64,000 bases of DNA from Gilliamella sp. WF3-4 (GTDB lineage: Bacteria > Pseudomonadota > Gammaproteobacteria > Enterobacterales > Orbaceae), in NCBI RefSeq assembly GCF_001690275.1, contig NZ_LZGW01000022.1, positions 1 to 64,000 of the forward strand, given 5' to 3'. Below the pieces are notes generated by a model. The model made no database searches and was not told the origin of the DNA. It was given only the letters and a program-made list of their open reading frames with translations. A program made the position numbers and the translations under genes. Below, in pieces: positions 48,110-57,203 of the stretch; within the stretch, counting starts at the first letter, position 1, and each line of letters starts with the position of its first letter.

Positions 48110-48905
48110 CGGCGAGGTACCAATAGAAGTGCTAATATATGAAGCAACATCTGTTACCATACCCATTACCGCTAATCTGCCGTCAGTTAAAAGTTAGCGT
48201 ATCGGGTTATTCTGTTTGGCTAAAGCATGAACCAAATTAAATGAGCTATTTGAGAATATCAAAGCACTTTATTGGCAACATGAAGCCCGTTTAGATGCAC
48301 CAAGCTTAGTACATGATATCAGGGGGCAAGGGCTAGGATGTATCATACAGAAAGGTTAGTTGAGTATGATAAAAATCAGTCAGAAAAGCAATTGATTTTA
48401 TTAAAGTTTTTATTTTATGGCATAATAAAAAATAATCACATTAATCCTTTTGCTACAAACCTATTATTATGATGTGCTGACTAATACATAAAGTATATTA
48501 ATAAGTATTTAATTTGTAACTCGCTCAAAAATGCTTTATTTTGTTGTCGATTTCCTAAAGGGATATTATTACCAGTGACCAAGAAAACCAAATATTGCAG
48601 TGCTAATTTTAAGCAGTGAGTGTTACAACATGGACTTAGCCAAAGTATGCTCCGAGCAGGCAATTGTTAGGATAATGCCATTACCGAAAGTTTTTCATAC
48701 GTGAAAAACCGTATTATTCATGATGACAAAATACGGCAAGAAGCCAATAAAAAGCTATTTGAATAGATTGAAACTGATTATAATCAAGTTTGCTGACATT
48801 TAACTCATGGTTAGATATCGCCTGAACAATATAAAAAGCAGTATTACGTTAATAACATATTTATAGAAGCGAGTACTGTCTAATATTTTGGCGAGAATCA
48901 ACTAG
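48110..48905 (+). pseudogene. Decayed IS3-family transposase
   Basis: The first part reads LICRQLKVSVSGYSVWLKHE and NELFENIKALYWQHEARLDA, an IS3 OrfB N-terminus. The second part (48590-48905) reads GLSQSMLRAGNC, DNAITESFSYVKNRIIHDDK and ISPEQYKKQYYVNN, the DDE C-terminus. Many stops and a missing middle separate them. The final ~120 bp recur at 59620-59735. Confidence 0.6.
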
Positions 48906-49060
48906 CGGTTTTATAAGAGCGCCTAATAATTATGACTTAGAATACGTTACACATAATCGGTCACACAAAAAATGAGGGCAACCACATAAAAACTGAATAT
49001 TTTGTTGGATAAGCTGAAAAATCAGCCTATTTTTAATACTTTTAATAAAGTGAGATAAGT

Positions 49061-49510
49061 ATGAAAGAACTTTCGAATGTAGATCCTGATTTAGAGCAAA
49101 ATATCATATCTATTGTAGAAGACGGCAACGTTTTTAATGTCAATAAAAACTATTCTTCAGCTTTACAAAATTATCAGAAAGCATGGGCGCTTCTACCAGA
49201 ACCCAAATTAGAATGGGAATTGATCAGTTTATGGTTATCAGGCTCTTTTTATACAACTTATTTTAATTTAAAAGACTATGAAAATGCCAAAATTTGGGCG
49301 CATTCTAAGCTGGCAGCGACAAGTTCTGATATTGATACAGGCCCGTATATTGATCTTGGCATGGTTTATTATGAATTAGGCCAATATGATGAAGCTTATA
49401 AATATTTTAATGCAGCCTATGAATGTGGCAAAACCCGAGCATTCAAAGAACGACCTAAAAAATATTTAGAATTCTATTTAAAAGAGACACAACAAAAGGA
49501 TAAAAAATAA
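49061..49510 (+). CDS. TPR-type putative immunity protein
   Basis: A 149-residue helical protein with tetratricopeptide-like pairs: NYSSALQNYQKAWALLPEPK, NLKDYENAKIWAHSKLAA, YIDLGMVYYELGQYDEAYKY. The end is KKYLEFYLKETQQKDKK. A GAG-type ribosome-binding site stands 8 bp before the ATG. TPR proteins of this length occur as immunity proteins to Rhs/CDI toxins. An Rhs core scrap follows at 49530. A GCTGA/TCAGC hairpin with T run (~49013-49037) precedes it. Confidence 0.5.
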   Translation: MKELSNVDPDLEQNIISIVEDGNVFNVNKNYSSALQNYQKAWALLPEPKLEWELISLWLSGSFYTTYFNLKDYENAKIWAHSKLAATSSDIDTGPYIDLGMVYYELGQYDEAYKYFNAAYECGKTRAFKERPKKYLEFYLKETQQKDKK

Positions 49511-49529
49511 TTTCTAGTTAGCGAAACTA

Positions 49530-49650
49530 AAGTAATCAAAACCACCTGCCATATCCAGCACAACAACGCCGAACACTGCCTGAGCTAAGTACGCACGAAC
49601 AAACAGATCGCAACCAGCGTTACGGCTATGTCTATCTGGCATAAATCATG
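49530..49650 (+). pseudogene. Rhs core scrap
   Basis: The plus strand reads HCLSxVRTNKQIATSVTAMS-like text with shifts: CCGAACACTGCCTGAGC and the GCGTTACGGCTATGTCTAT words are those of Rhs cores in the minus-strand array (HRLSEVRIEQ, QRYGYIYD). No tip and no start. Confidence 0.5.
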
Positions 49651-49668
49651 GAGATATAAAAAAATATA

Positions 49669-49992
49669 ATGTCAGCAGAATTTCAATTATTTTTTAATGA
49701 TGAAAAATGGTATATAGACCATAAAGATAAAATTGCAAATAAAATTAAAACATTAAATACTTATATTAAAAAAAATGACTCCGCATATCTTTTATCAGGG
49801 ATAGGATCTATTTCTAATAAAGGAAATTGGCCGTTTGATGTTCGCTTTTTTTTTGAAGATAAACGTATTTTTATTGAAATAAGTGCTCATCCCCTAAGTA
49901 TTGAGAAAGATTTAAAGGCCTTATTTACATGGTTAAGAAAACAGACAGGAATAGTCATATTAGATGAAGATGGAGAATTAGCAGGATGGTGA
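49669..49992 (+). CDS. Putative immunity protein
   Basis: A 107-residue protein (MSAEFQLFFNDEKWYIDHKD...) with GNWPFDVRFFFEDKRIFIEI and the tail TGIVILDEDGELAGW. It is preceded by a GGAG ribosome-binding site. Immunity proteins with the D-GE--GW ending occur behind Rhs and CDI toxins. Cytosolic; family not named; no toxin left beside it. Confidence 0.5.
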   Translation: MSAEFQLFFNDEKWYIDHKDKIANKIKTLNTYIKKNDSAYLLSGIGSISNKGNWPFDVRFFFEDKRIFIEISAHPLSIEKDLKALFTWLRKQTGIVILDEDGELAGW

Positions 49993-50109
49993 ATATGATC
50001 CACTAAAAACTCACTTGTCTATGTTGATAGTGCACTAATGAATGAAACATTGTAAATATCCCATACTTAGTACAATAATCACATAAAAAGTTTTGTTATA
50101 TATTATTTA

Positions 50110-50726
50110 ATACTACTAAACAGCTACTGACCTATACCAACCCCGCGGCCACTGCATCCACTACCAGAGCGACCCTTGCGGACTGGTGCACACCCGCATT
50201 GATGCTACCTGACGCAAACTCGGCTTTAACTACGATGCCTATGGCGTCTTACCCCCCCTCATATCTGAATGGCTATCCGGAAGAGTTGACCGACGAAAAC
50301 GGTAAAATATAGTGGGAATGTAGCTTTCAGTTATGGGGGAAACGGGTTCAGAAAATTGAACACCAATCAATAAAGCAAAACCTCAGATATCAGGAACAAT
50401 ATTTAGACAGAAAAACCGACTTACATTACAATACGTTCAGGTACTATGAGCTGGATATAGGCTACTTTACCTAGCTACACCCGATTAGATTGCTGGGTGA
50501 TTAATCGGTATCAGTATGCGCTTAGATGAGTTGATTTGGGTGGATTGTGTGGGGGGACTGCCCGCCGTCTAGAAAAGAGCTTACCACTTTCTGATGCTAC
50601 TAAAATTTATAGAATGAGTACGGATTTGATTTCAATCCTCGATAAATAGAAGCTATAAAAGTAAACTATTGGGCATTTTCAAAGGATGTAAAGGGTAATG
50701 GTGAAAGACTATATTGTTTCATTTAG
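50110..50726 (+). pseudogene. Rhs core end and toxin tail
   Basis: A decayed stretch runs through GYPEELTDENGKI, LWGKRVQKIEHQS and LRYQEQYLDRKTDLHYNTFR, then FT-TAG-L at the site that is TQPDPIGL in intact copies. The tip is mostly gone; a short end in another frame (AIKVNYWAFSKDVKGNGERL) overlaps the next gene's start and stops at 50726. Confidence 0.6.
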
Positions 50727-51039
50727 AGATAAACAGAGATATGCTCTTATAGAATACAAAAAAATTGAAAAGTTTGATCATTATTATGAAGGCGTGATTA
50801 TTGAATCTCATTTTCCGAAAGCAGTAACTTTTTTTATTAATGAATGTAATTTGATTATTAATGATATGGCGATATCCCTTTTGGATGAGATTGAAGAAAA
50901 ATTATATTCTTATGATATTGGTTTAGAAAACAGTTGTTCTAGAATTTTTGATATTGAATTTATTGATAAAAATAAAATTTCTTTTTTTACAAAATACCCC
51001 TCAAGTAGGGGTTATTTAGATAAATATCCGAATAGTTAA
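50698..51039 (+). CDS. Putative immunity protein
   Basis: A 113-residue protein (MVKDYIVSFRDKQRYALIEY...) whose ATG lies inside the toxin tail, overlapping it by 29 bp. A TAAAGG ribosome-binding site precedes it. Alternating strands and helices (AVTFFINECNLIINDMAISL). Family not recognised; frame intact. Confidence 0.5.
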   Translation: MVKDYIVSFRDKQRYALIEYKKIEKFDHYYEGVIIESHFPKAVTFFINECNLIINDMAISLLDEIEEKLYSYDIGLENSCSRIFDIEFIDKNKISFFTKYPSSRGYLDKYPNS

Positions 51040-51059
51040 TTAATATAAAAATCGTCATA

Positions 51060-51284
51060 TTCATGAGTCACTGGCGCGGATAGATAAACGAGGCAATGAA
51101 CCCAAAAGGGTAATGAACATCCACACCAACCTGAACGGTTGTTTAGAAGAACTTACCGATGCAAACAGCGAATTAGATAGATTTACCTAGTCTGATACGA
51201 TTAGATTTAATCTGTATCATTATGCGCTTAGTGGGTTGACTTGGATTGATCCGTGGGGGGATTATCCGCAGGATGTGGTTCTGA
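51060..51284 (+). pseudogene. Rhs core end, shifted from the following toxin
   Basis: ARIDKRGNEPKRVMNIHTNL and NGCLEELTDANSELDR read in one frame, then FT-TAG-S-like text and LSGLTWIDPWGDYPQDVVL. The toxin that follows (51285) is in another frame after a TAG/TAA pair, so core and tip are separated by a frameshift. Confidence 0.6.
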
Positions 51285-52076
51285 TTCACAAAATTAGCTA
51301 AACCTGTCCAAGATTTATACATCGGAACATATGGCAAATCTAGAGCAGCTAATATAAAAAGCGGACTTAATCCAACTCATACTCCACATCATGTAGTTCA
51401 AAATGCAGTAAGCCCAACAACTCATAGAAAAGGAATAACTATTGATTTAACAAAATATCTTCATGAATTAACTTGGGCTTATAGAAAGCCTATTATTTCA
51501 AGATTAAACAATCGAGAATATTTAACAAGAGATATTCGTGACCTTAAAAAAATATTAAACAATGCTGAATATAGTTGTGAGGTAATAAACAGACAATTAA
51601 GTGAAATAATTAGGCAAAACAAAAATCTTGGAATGATTAAAACTATGACTAAAGATGACGCATTAAATTTCTTATTAAGACATCAACCCATGCCTTGTGA
51701 TAAAGATCTAACTCAAGATATTATTAACAAATATGATGACGTACGAAAGTTTTTTATTAAAAATCCAGATAGAAAAGCAATTGAGTTATTTTTAAGATCT
51801 TTTGGTGAAGGTGATGGATGGGGCGTATATCAGTTGGTAGAAGATTTCTTTTATCAATGCTGTAATATTGATGTAAAAAAAGAAATCCAAAAAGTTCTTG
51901 AAGATATAACAATACCAGACAGTATTAGATATTGGGTTACACAAATAGCCGCAGCTTTTAGTGATGAAATATTAAGAAATGGACTTCAAGTATCTTTGCA
52001 ATCTAAAAATATTGATATAAGAGATGCGGCCAAAGTGGCAATTAATCAATTAGATGAATATAAAAAGAAAAACTAA
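51285..52076 (+). CDS. HNH-type toxin tip fused in frame to its putative immunity protein
   Basis: A single open frame runs from 51285 to 52076. The first ~115 codons are a toxin tip: GTYGKSRAANIKSGLNPTH, TPHHVVQNAVSPTTHRKGIT, YLHELTWAYRKP, NNAEYSCEVINRQLSEIIRQ. The PHHVVQ...H pattern fits HNH/EndoVII nucleases. Without a stop the frame continues from NKNLGMIKTMTKDDALNFLL into a 147-residue helical protein (GEGDGWGVYQLVEDFFYQC, DAAKVAINQLDEYKKKN) that would normally start at the ATG at 51633. No start codon lies at the toxin side, so the immunity part is probably made from 51633. The loss of the toxin stop is unusual. Confidence 0.55.
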   Translation, partial: FTKLAKPVQDLYIGTYGKSRAANIKSGLNPTHTPHHVVQNAVSPTTHRKGITIDLTKYLHELTWAYRKPIISRLNNREYLTRDIRDLKKILNNAEYSCEVINRQLSEIIRQNKNLGMIKTMTKDDALNFLLRHQPMPCDKDLTQDIINKYDDVRKFFIKNPDRKAIELFLRSFGEGDGWGVYQLVEDFFYQCCNIDVKKEIQKVLEDITIPDSIRYWVTQIAAAFSDEILRNGLQVSLQSKNIDIRDAAKVAINQLDEYKKKN

Positions 52077-52089
52077 ATTAGAATGCTAA

Positions 52090-52341
52090 AAAATAAAGTG
52101 CTGAAAACATCCGAAAAAATCAACGTCAAGTAGATATAAAAGGTAATGAAGTTAGTAAAAATAAGCCAGATATTCAATTTGATTTAGATGGTAAACACTA
52201 TAATATTTAAAACACTATAATATTTAATTGGATACAACATTAAAGGGGGAGTTTTGGATATCAAAAATATAATTCTAAGACTTGATCCTAATGCCAGAAA
52301 TACATTTTGATTAATTGATAATTTAGGAAATATTTTAAATG
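52090..52341 (+). pseudogene. Toxin tail remnant
   Basis: Pieces in two frames read DIKGNEVSKNKPDIQFDLDG and HYN, then LRLDPNARNTF-TGA-LIDNLGNIL. This is a decayed toxin C-terminus (with TGA where Trp is likely). The next gene starts at its end. Confidence 0.5.
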
Positions 52342-52920
52342 GCTTTTCAAGATACTAATAAGGTGTTAGCGTTTTCCATAGTTAATAGTAATCTCACCGA
52401 GATTGAAAGCATTATTCAAAATGGATTAAACTGGTCGTGTGAACCGCAAAAAAGTAGAAAACGAATTGAAGAAATACATTTGAATGTTCAAAAAGGCAGC
52501 GCTTTACCACCAGTAGGCGCTTTTTATTATTCATGTGTGAATGATAATAAACTAATCTTTGTATCTAATTTATCTGATGGTTGGGATTCCTTACTCTATT
52601 GTATAACGGAAGCAAACCATTCAAGCTATCTATCATTTAGAATACTAAGTGGAGCTTACCCCTTAGTAGAAATGAGTTTTATCGATTCTGGAGAAACTGT
52701 CCGCTTAGTTAGAGCAATGAAAGAAGATAAATGGCTTTTCTATGAAAAAGGTGATCTTTTATGGTTTGAAGACAAAGAACAATATAATAAAAAACGAATT
52801 AGAGATAGGGTTACCTATGATCTATTACTTTCATATGCAAAAAAGAATGATATTGACTTTACTTCCTCTAATTTTTTTAAAACAAAAAAAGAGTCATTAT
52901 GGGTATATAAAATACGGTAG
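52339..52920 (+). CDS. Putative immunity protein
   Basis: A 193-residue protein (MAFQDTNKVLAFSIVNSNLT...) with FYYSCVNDNKLIFVSNLSDG, SFRILSGAYPLVEMSFIDSG and EKGDLLWFEDKEQYNKKRIR. It starts where the toxin tail ends. Beta-rich and cytosolic; family not recognised. Longest intact immunity gene of the plus-strand array. Confidence 0.5.
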   Translation: MAFQDTNKVLAFSIVNSNLTEIESIIQNGLNWSCEPQKSRKRIEEIHLNVQKGSALPPVGAFYYSCVNDNKLIFVSNLSDGWDSLLYCITEANHSSYLSFRILSGAYPLVEMSFIDSGETVRLVRAMKEDKWLFYEKGDLLWFEDKEQYNKKRIRDRVTYDLLLSYAKKNDIDFTSSNFFKTKKESLWVYKIR

Positions 52921-53059
52921 TTTTAAAAAAACAAAACAATAAAAGTTATTAGCACAGCTGTAAAAATAAGCTTTTCCTAACCAAAAGGGCATAATAAATT
53001 ATTACCACTAATAGCCATATTAAAATAAATATCAGAATATTAACGTTACGTAACTGTCT

Positions 53060-53387
53060 AATCGTTAACCAATGGAGTGCGAGCCACTGGGCAACCGCAT
53101 CACCACCACCCTGCCGGATAGGCGCACCATCAACTCCAAGGTCTCCTCAATATAATAAAAGAGAAACCAACATCAGCATTTGATAGTCAATCTAATGTTG
53201 ATAAATTAGTACGTGATACATTAGCATATGGAAATCCAATACCAAATCAACTGCGTAAGCTACGATTTGGAAACTGGTAGTCATGTTGGAACGGGCCCTA
53301 ATAAAGGAGCCAAACTAAAATCAGGGTTCATGTCGACTTTAAAGGCGAAGCACATGGACATCCTGCAAGAAGAGAGCTTTGACATTA
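53060..53387 (+). pseudogene. Rhs core scrap and toxin tail
   Basis: LGNRITTTLPDRRTIN-type Rhs text (53090-53140) is followed by a toxin end in two overlapping frames: GTGPNKGAKLKSGFMSTLKA and KIRVHVDFKGEAHGHPARRE. The second is the more toxin-like end (H-x-N/D and HGHP motifs). A frameshift near 53315 separates the parts. Confidence 0.45.
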
Positions 53388-53861
53388 ATGTATAAACAAA
53401 AAAAAGAAAGGATCTTATGTGATATTCTAAATGCATATCATGATTTAAAAAAACCAGATTTCCATTTCGTGATGGAAACATATAATTCACTAAAATATAA
53501 AGAGGTAATAAATGATATTTATTCTTTATTTAGATTTAAAGTTAAAGATAATACCGATTTAAATTATGATGTTTGCATATCATTAGAATTTGATTATCTA
53601 AATAAATCAATGTGTTTATATTTGTCCTTAGTGTCAACTTATGCTTTTTTACTTTATGATGATAAAGTTATTGATTGCCATGATGATGTTTATCAATCAT
53701 TTACTAATTTAATAGATATACTATTTTCTAATAATTTTGTTCTATTAAAAAAAAACGAGCTGTTATATGAATTTGATATAGATACCTCACCTTTCAGTGT
53801 TAAGGATAAAAAGGCATCAATTTTAGGGTTGCTATTTTCATTTGGTTTGTCGGTTAACTAA
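53388..53861 (+). CDS. Putative immunity protein
   Basis: A 157-residue protein (MYKQKKERILCDILNAYHDL...) starting at the first ATG after the toxin tail. Alternating strands with YDVCISLEFDYLNKSMCLYL and LLYDDKVIDCHDDVYQSF. Cytosolic; family not recognised; last gene of the array before the IS3 element. Confidence 0.5.
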   Translation: MYKQKKERILCDILNAYHDLKKPDFHFVMETYNSLKYKEVINDIYSLFRFKVKDNTDLNYDVCISLEFDYLNKSMCLYLSLVSTYAFLLYDDKVIDCHDDVYQSFTNLIDILFSNNFVLLKKNELLYEFDIDTSPFSVKDKKASILGLLFSFGLSVN

Positions 53862-54046
53862 AAACAATAGCCTTTTTATTTGGGCACAGCGTGGAAATAA
53901 TTGAAGGGCATATTATCTCCTTCCCCTAAAACTCAATGAAGACTTGTTCCAGATAATATCCAAAAAATTAATCTCACGTGTAAAAAAGTATTTACAGTGT
54001 GGTATGTCCTGGTATGTCCACACTTTTTAGTACCAAAAAGATAAGG

Positions 54047-54814
54047 TCATAGATTCATTTTATATTCAATGGGTGACTGGTAATTTAAAGACGAATGAAG
54101 CCTATTGTAATTAAACCAAACCACATAGTGATTAAATTGCAACCTGAGTTGTTCAAGTGAATCAAAAATCGTGTTTGACACAAATTCAGTTTTCACCGCT
54201 TTAAATGTTGCTTCAGCAACAGCATTATCATAAGGACATCCCTTATGGCTTAATGAACGCTCAATGCCAAATTCCTTTAAACATTCATTAAGGAGATGAT
54301 TATCAAATTCTTTTCCTCTATCTGAATGAAATAACTCAACTGAATTTAAGTTAATAGGGATTTGGCTGATAGCATCCATAACCAGTTGAGCATTTTTATG
54401 TTTTCCAGCACTTCGTCCCACGATTTCTCGATTGCTTACATCAATAATCACACAAAGGTAATGCCATTGTTGTTTTACTCTCACATAAGTTAAATCAGTC
54501 ACTAACACTTTTCGTTGTTGGCCTACGGTAAACTCACGATTAAGTTGATTACTTACTGTTGATTTGTTGCTTTGTTCTGTATTAGCACAATATTTTTTAC
54601 AGGTATATTTTGATACTAATCCGTTTTCTTGCATGATTCTACCAATTCGGCGACGGGATAATAGTATGCTTTTCTCCCTAAGCTCTGCTTGTAGTCGCCT
54701 TGTTCCATAGGCTTGATAGTTATCGTTAAATATCGCTTTCACTTTTTTACTAAGCTCTTTGTCTGTTTTTTTACTGGTTAATGGTTGTTGATAATAAAAT
54801 CGATTTCTTGACAC
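54047..54814 (-). CDS. IS3-family transposase OrfB (DDE integrase domain)
   Basis: The 255-residue reading starts at a GTG. The frame is open further upstream (ITENQHRYSLRALCRCLQ) and overlaps OrfA's end, as for a -1 frameshift product OrfAB. The DDE triad is present: TDLTYV, FHSDRGKEFDNHLL, and the Glu in NAVAEATFKAVKTE. HTH_21 text (YQAYGTRRLQAELREKSILL) precedes it. All catalytic residues seem intact, so this is the only potentially active transposase in the window. Confidence 0.85.
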   Translation of the reverse strand: MSRNRFYYQQPLTSKKTDKELSKKVKAIFNDNYQAYGTRRLQAELREKSILLSRRRIGRIMQENGLVSKYTCKKYCANTEQSNKSTVSNQLNREFTVGQQRKVLVTDLTYVRVKQQWHYLCVIIDVSNREIVGRSAGKHKNAQLVMDAISQIPINLNSVELFHSDRGKEFDNHLLNECLKEFGIERSLSHKGCPYDNAVAEATFKAVKTEFVSNTIFDSLEQLRLQFNHYVVWFNYNRLHSSLNYQSPIEYKMNL

Positions 54815-54867
54815 TTGTAAACATCGACATAACGCACGTAAGCTATATCGATGTTGATTCTCGGTGA

Positions 54868-55200
54868 TTAATTTGATTTTCGTTCTATTATCAACGCCGC
54901 TTGCTTTAGGATGTCATTCTCCATTAACAATCGCTTATTCTCTTTACGTAGGGTTATGAGCTCATTTTCTTGAGTACTACGATTAGCTTGAGCTGTAAAC
55001 TCACCAATAGTTTGATATTGCTTTATCCACTTATCTAATGCGGATTTAGTCAGGTCGTATTCGGTGACAATATCCGCTCGTTTTTTGCCATTTTGGTATA
55101 ACATTACCCTCTGTTTTTTAAATTCATTACTAAAACTGCGTTTTTCTCTTCTTGAAATGAGATTTGTCATTGTTGGTTCCTTTTGTTTTTTGGTTATCAT
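54868..55200 (-). CDS. IS3-family transposase OrfA
   Basis: A 110-residue helix-turn-helix protein; the ATG in MTNLISRREKRSFSNEFKKQ is a likely start, with further codons upstream. HTH text (YDLTKSALDKWIKQYQTIGE) is followed by a leucine-zipper coil (ENELITLRKENKRLLMENDI). It ends ALIIERKSN within the OrfB overlap, where the run of A (CGAAAATC) could allow a -1 shift. Confidence 0.8.
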   Translation of the reverse strand: MITKKQKEPTMTNLISRREKRSFSNEFKKQRVMLYQNGKKRADIVTEYDLTKSALDKWIKQYQTIGEFTAQANRSTQENELITLRKENKRLLMENDILKQAALIIERKSN

Positions 55201-55248
55201 AACAATGACCTTATTAAACTGGTACTAATTAGTGTAGCCTGTCCAAAC

Positions 55249-55437
55249 CTAATCTAAAACAAGCCATGACCTATTGGCGTAATCAAAAAAGCACTATAGG
55301 CTTAACAGGCAAAATTTCACCATAGTCTAAGATATGCCTTTGCTCAGGATATGACTCAACACTACATCAAACAAGGTTATACTGAAAAAGAAGCCCTAGC
55401 CCTCACTTCTATGGATTTAGGGCATGGGGATGGCTAA
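55249..55437 (+). pseudogene. Tyrosine integrase C-terminal remnant
   Basis: MTYWRNQKSTIGLTGKISP reads in one frame, then a 1-nt loss, then HSLRYAFAQDMTQHYIKQGY, TEKEALALTSMDLGHGDG. The HxLR and LGH motifs are those of the integrase family with the arginine and histidine of the catalytic set; the tyrosine part is gone. The IS3 element cut it on the left. It marks the scar of an integrated element. Confidence 0.65.
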
Positions 55438-55451
55438 AAAAGTTTATTTGA

Positions 55452-55592
55452 ATTATTATCCTATTAATTAGTTTTCTACTGCTAAAGTTTGCACCTAAAC
55501 CAGTATTCAAATATACAATCCCTATATTTTTTGGTGCTACTTTTTTAGTTTTTTTGTTTGCTAGGTTTTATCTTAGTATAGTTGTTTTTTAA
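55452..55592 (+). other. Short hydrophobic frame, possible membrane-protein remnant
   Basis: Forty-six codons without an ATG read IIILLISFLLLKFAPKPV and YTIPIFFGATFLVFLFARFY. Two predicted membrane segments. It may be the end of a small membrane protein cut by the events that left the integrase scrap. Confidence 0.3.
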
Positions 55593-55724
55593 GGCGAATT
55601 ATTGTTTAAAAAATATTTGAGGTATGTTTAAGAAAATGTTTGGTTATACATGGTATTGAGTCTATCATTAAAGAATATGATAATTTTCTATATAAAGTAA
55701 CAACAAATTAAGGAATGAATATTT

Positions 55725-57131
55725 ATGGCTAGAATAGATTATTCGTCTTGGGCAAGGTTGTCCCTATCTATTTCAAATCTGAAACTAGATAAAAATAATC
55801 CCAGAATTCCATATTACATACCAACAAAAACAACTAAAGATATTCTTTCTTATTTATTTGAACATGAAGATATAGAAAAATTAGCTGAAAAGATAGTAGG
55901 TAAAGGCTTTATCAATCATGAACCAATATATGTAACAAAAGAGAATGATTCTTATGTTGTTATTGAAGGTAATCGAAGAATATCAGCTTTAAAATGTTTA
56001 CTAAACCCATCACAAGCCCCATCTGTTAAATTGACAAGAAAGTTTGAGAAATTAAAAAATAAATTAGGAAATGATCTTATAGATAAAGTTGAAGTATATG
56101 TTGCACCATCTAGGATTGATGCTCAAAATGTGTTATTTGAATTACATGCAGAAGGAAAATTACAATGGAACCGTCAGCAAAAAAACAATTTTATTGTTGG
56201 CGCTGGCGCAACTAGTGGGGAATCAATAGAAGAAATTGCTGCTAGATTTAATGTGAAACCCTCTGAGATTCAAGATTCTGTGCAAGAATACTACTTAAAT
56301 CGATATTTTACCGAATTAGGTTTGCCAACTGATATAGAAGAAAAAGCTCTAAATACTAATTTTAGCCTAACTAATTTATCTAGATTGGTTAATACTAATT
56401 TATTTAAACAAATAACTGGTTTTAAAATTAATGATGGAAAATTACAAACCCAAATATCCAAAAATAAATTTAATTATCTTATAAGCTACTTTGTTCGAGA
56501 TATAATTGATAAAAAAATAGACTCAAGAAAACTGAATAAAGTTGAAAAAATTGAGGAATATATTAATAAAATTTACAATTCAATACCTGATGATATTGAA
56601 GATAATGGTGCGGTTGATTTTGGGCCAGAGAATACTCAAAATGTAGACGAACCTCCTATTAACAAAAAAGAAAAAAAGAAAAGAAAATTTCCCGAAATGT
56701 TAATACCTAAAAATAAGACTTACCATACAGGATCACAAAAATTAGATATTCTTATTGAGGAGGCTCAAGGTATAATTATTGATATGCATAAAAATGCAAG
56801 TGCATTATTGTTAAGGACAATATTAGAATTGGCTGTTGTGAGAACATTTGAAATACATAACTCTAGAAATCAATGTATTAATCAAAATGGAAGAACTAAA
56901 AATCTTTCTGATAATTTAAATGCCTTAACTAAAAGAGATAGTTGGTTTAGTAATAAAGCATATTTGTATGATTTAAAAAAATTCATTGATAATCAAAGCA
57001 CAAATTGGAATAGCCTAGAATCTTTAAATCGATATGCTCATGGCGAATTTATTTTACCCGATAAAGAAATGTTGAGAGCTGTTTGGTTGATTACAGAACC
57101 ACTCATTTTGATGTGCGAAAATAAGAATTGA
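55725..57131 (+). CDS. ParB/Srx-domain protein with C-terminal helical domain, partner of the methyltransferase
   Basis: A 468-residue protein. Residues ~15-100 are a ParB/Srx-like domain (LKLDKNNPRI, LAEKIVGKGFINHEPIYVTK, VIEGNRRISALKCLL), which in related families binds nucleotides or DNA. The middle holds helix-turn-helix text (ESIEEIAARFNVKPSEIQDS), a Lys-rich linker (NKKEKKKRKF), and a C-terminal all-helical domain (ILIEEAQGIIIDMHKNASAL, TILELAVVRTFEIH, ESLNRYAHGEFILPDKEML). That end recalls HEPN/DUF4145-like domains, but the catalytic R-x4-H pattern is not clear. It stands 72 bp before an adenine methyltransferase in the same direction, so the pair may form a defence or regulatory module. 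Function unknown. Confidence 0.55.
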   Translation: MARIDYSSWARLSLSISNLKLDKNNPRIPYYIPTKTTKDILSYLFEHEDIEKLAEKIVGKGFINHEPIYVTKENDSYVVIEGNRRISALKCLLNPSQAPSVKLTRKFEKLKNKLGNDLIDKVEVYVAPSRIDAQNVLFELHAEGKLQWNRQQKNNFIVGAGATSGESIEEIAARFNVKPSEIQDSVQEYYLNRYFTELGLPTDIEEKALNTNFSLTNLSRLVNTNLFKQITGFKINDGKLQTQISKNKFNYLISYFVRDIIDKKIDSRKLNKVEKIEEYINKIYNSIPDDIEDNGAVDFGPENTQNVDEPPINKKEKKKRKFPEMLIPKNKTYHTGSQKLDILIEEAQGIIIDMHKNASALLLRTILELAVVRTFEIHNSRNQCINQNGRTKNLSDNLNALTKRDSWFSNKAYLYDLKKFIDNQSTNWNSLESLNRYAHGEFILPDKEMLRAVWLITEPLILMCENKN

Positions 57132-57145
57132 CTCTATCTTTGATG

Positions 57146-57179
57146 TGGCCATAATATTATTTTTAATATATTATGGTCA
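57146..57179. promoter_or_regulatory. Inverted repeat between the ParB-like and methyltransferase genes
   Basis: TGGCCATAATAT pairs with ATATTATGGTCA, a 12-bp stem with one G-T wobble and a 10-base loop. It occupies the short gap 25 bp before the methyltransferase ATG. It could be a terminator, an operator or a site for the methyltransferase itself. Confidence 0.5.
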
Positions 57180-57203
57180 TTTAAACAATAAACTAAAGCA
57201 TTT

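Larger units (their letters stand above)
54010..55245 (-). mobile_element. IS3-family insertion sequence (1236 bp)
   Basis: Imperfect inverted termini share TGG, ACACT, TTAGTACCA and TAAGGTCAT in register at both ends. OrfA and OrfB lie inside in the IS3 arrangement. At the left end the ten bases TGGTATGTCC are present twice in tandem (54000-54019), so the exact boundary is uncertain by 10 bp. No target duplication is clear. It is inserted in an integrase remnant. A scrap of a relative is at 27885. Confidence 0.8.

Noticed and set aside
48481..48663. Minus-strand 60-codon frame
   Set aside because: Antisense to the decayed IS3-family transposase.
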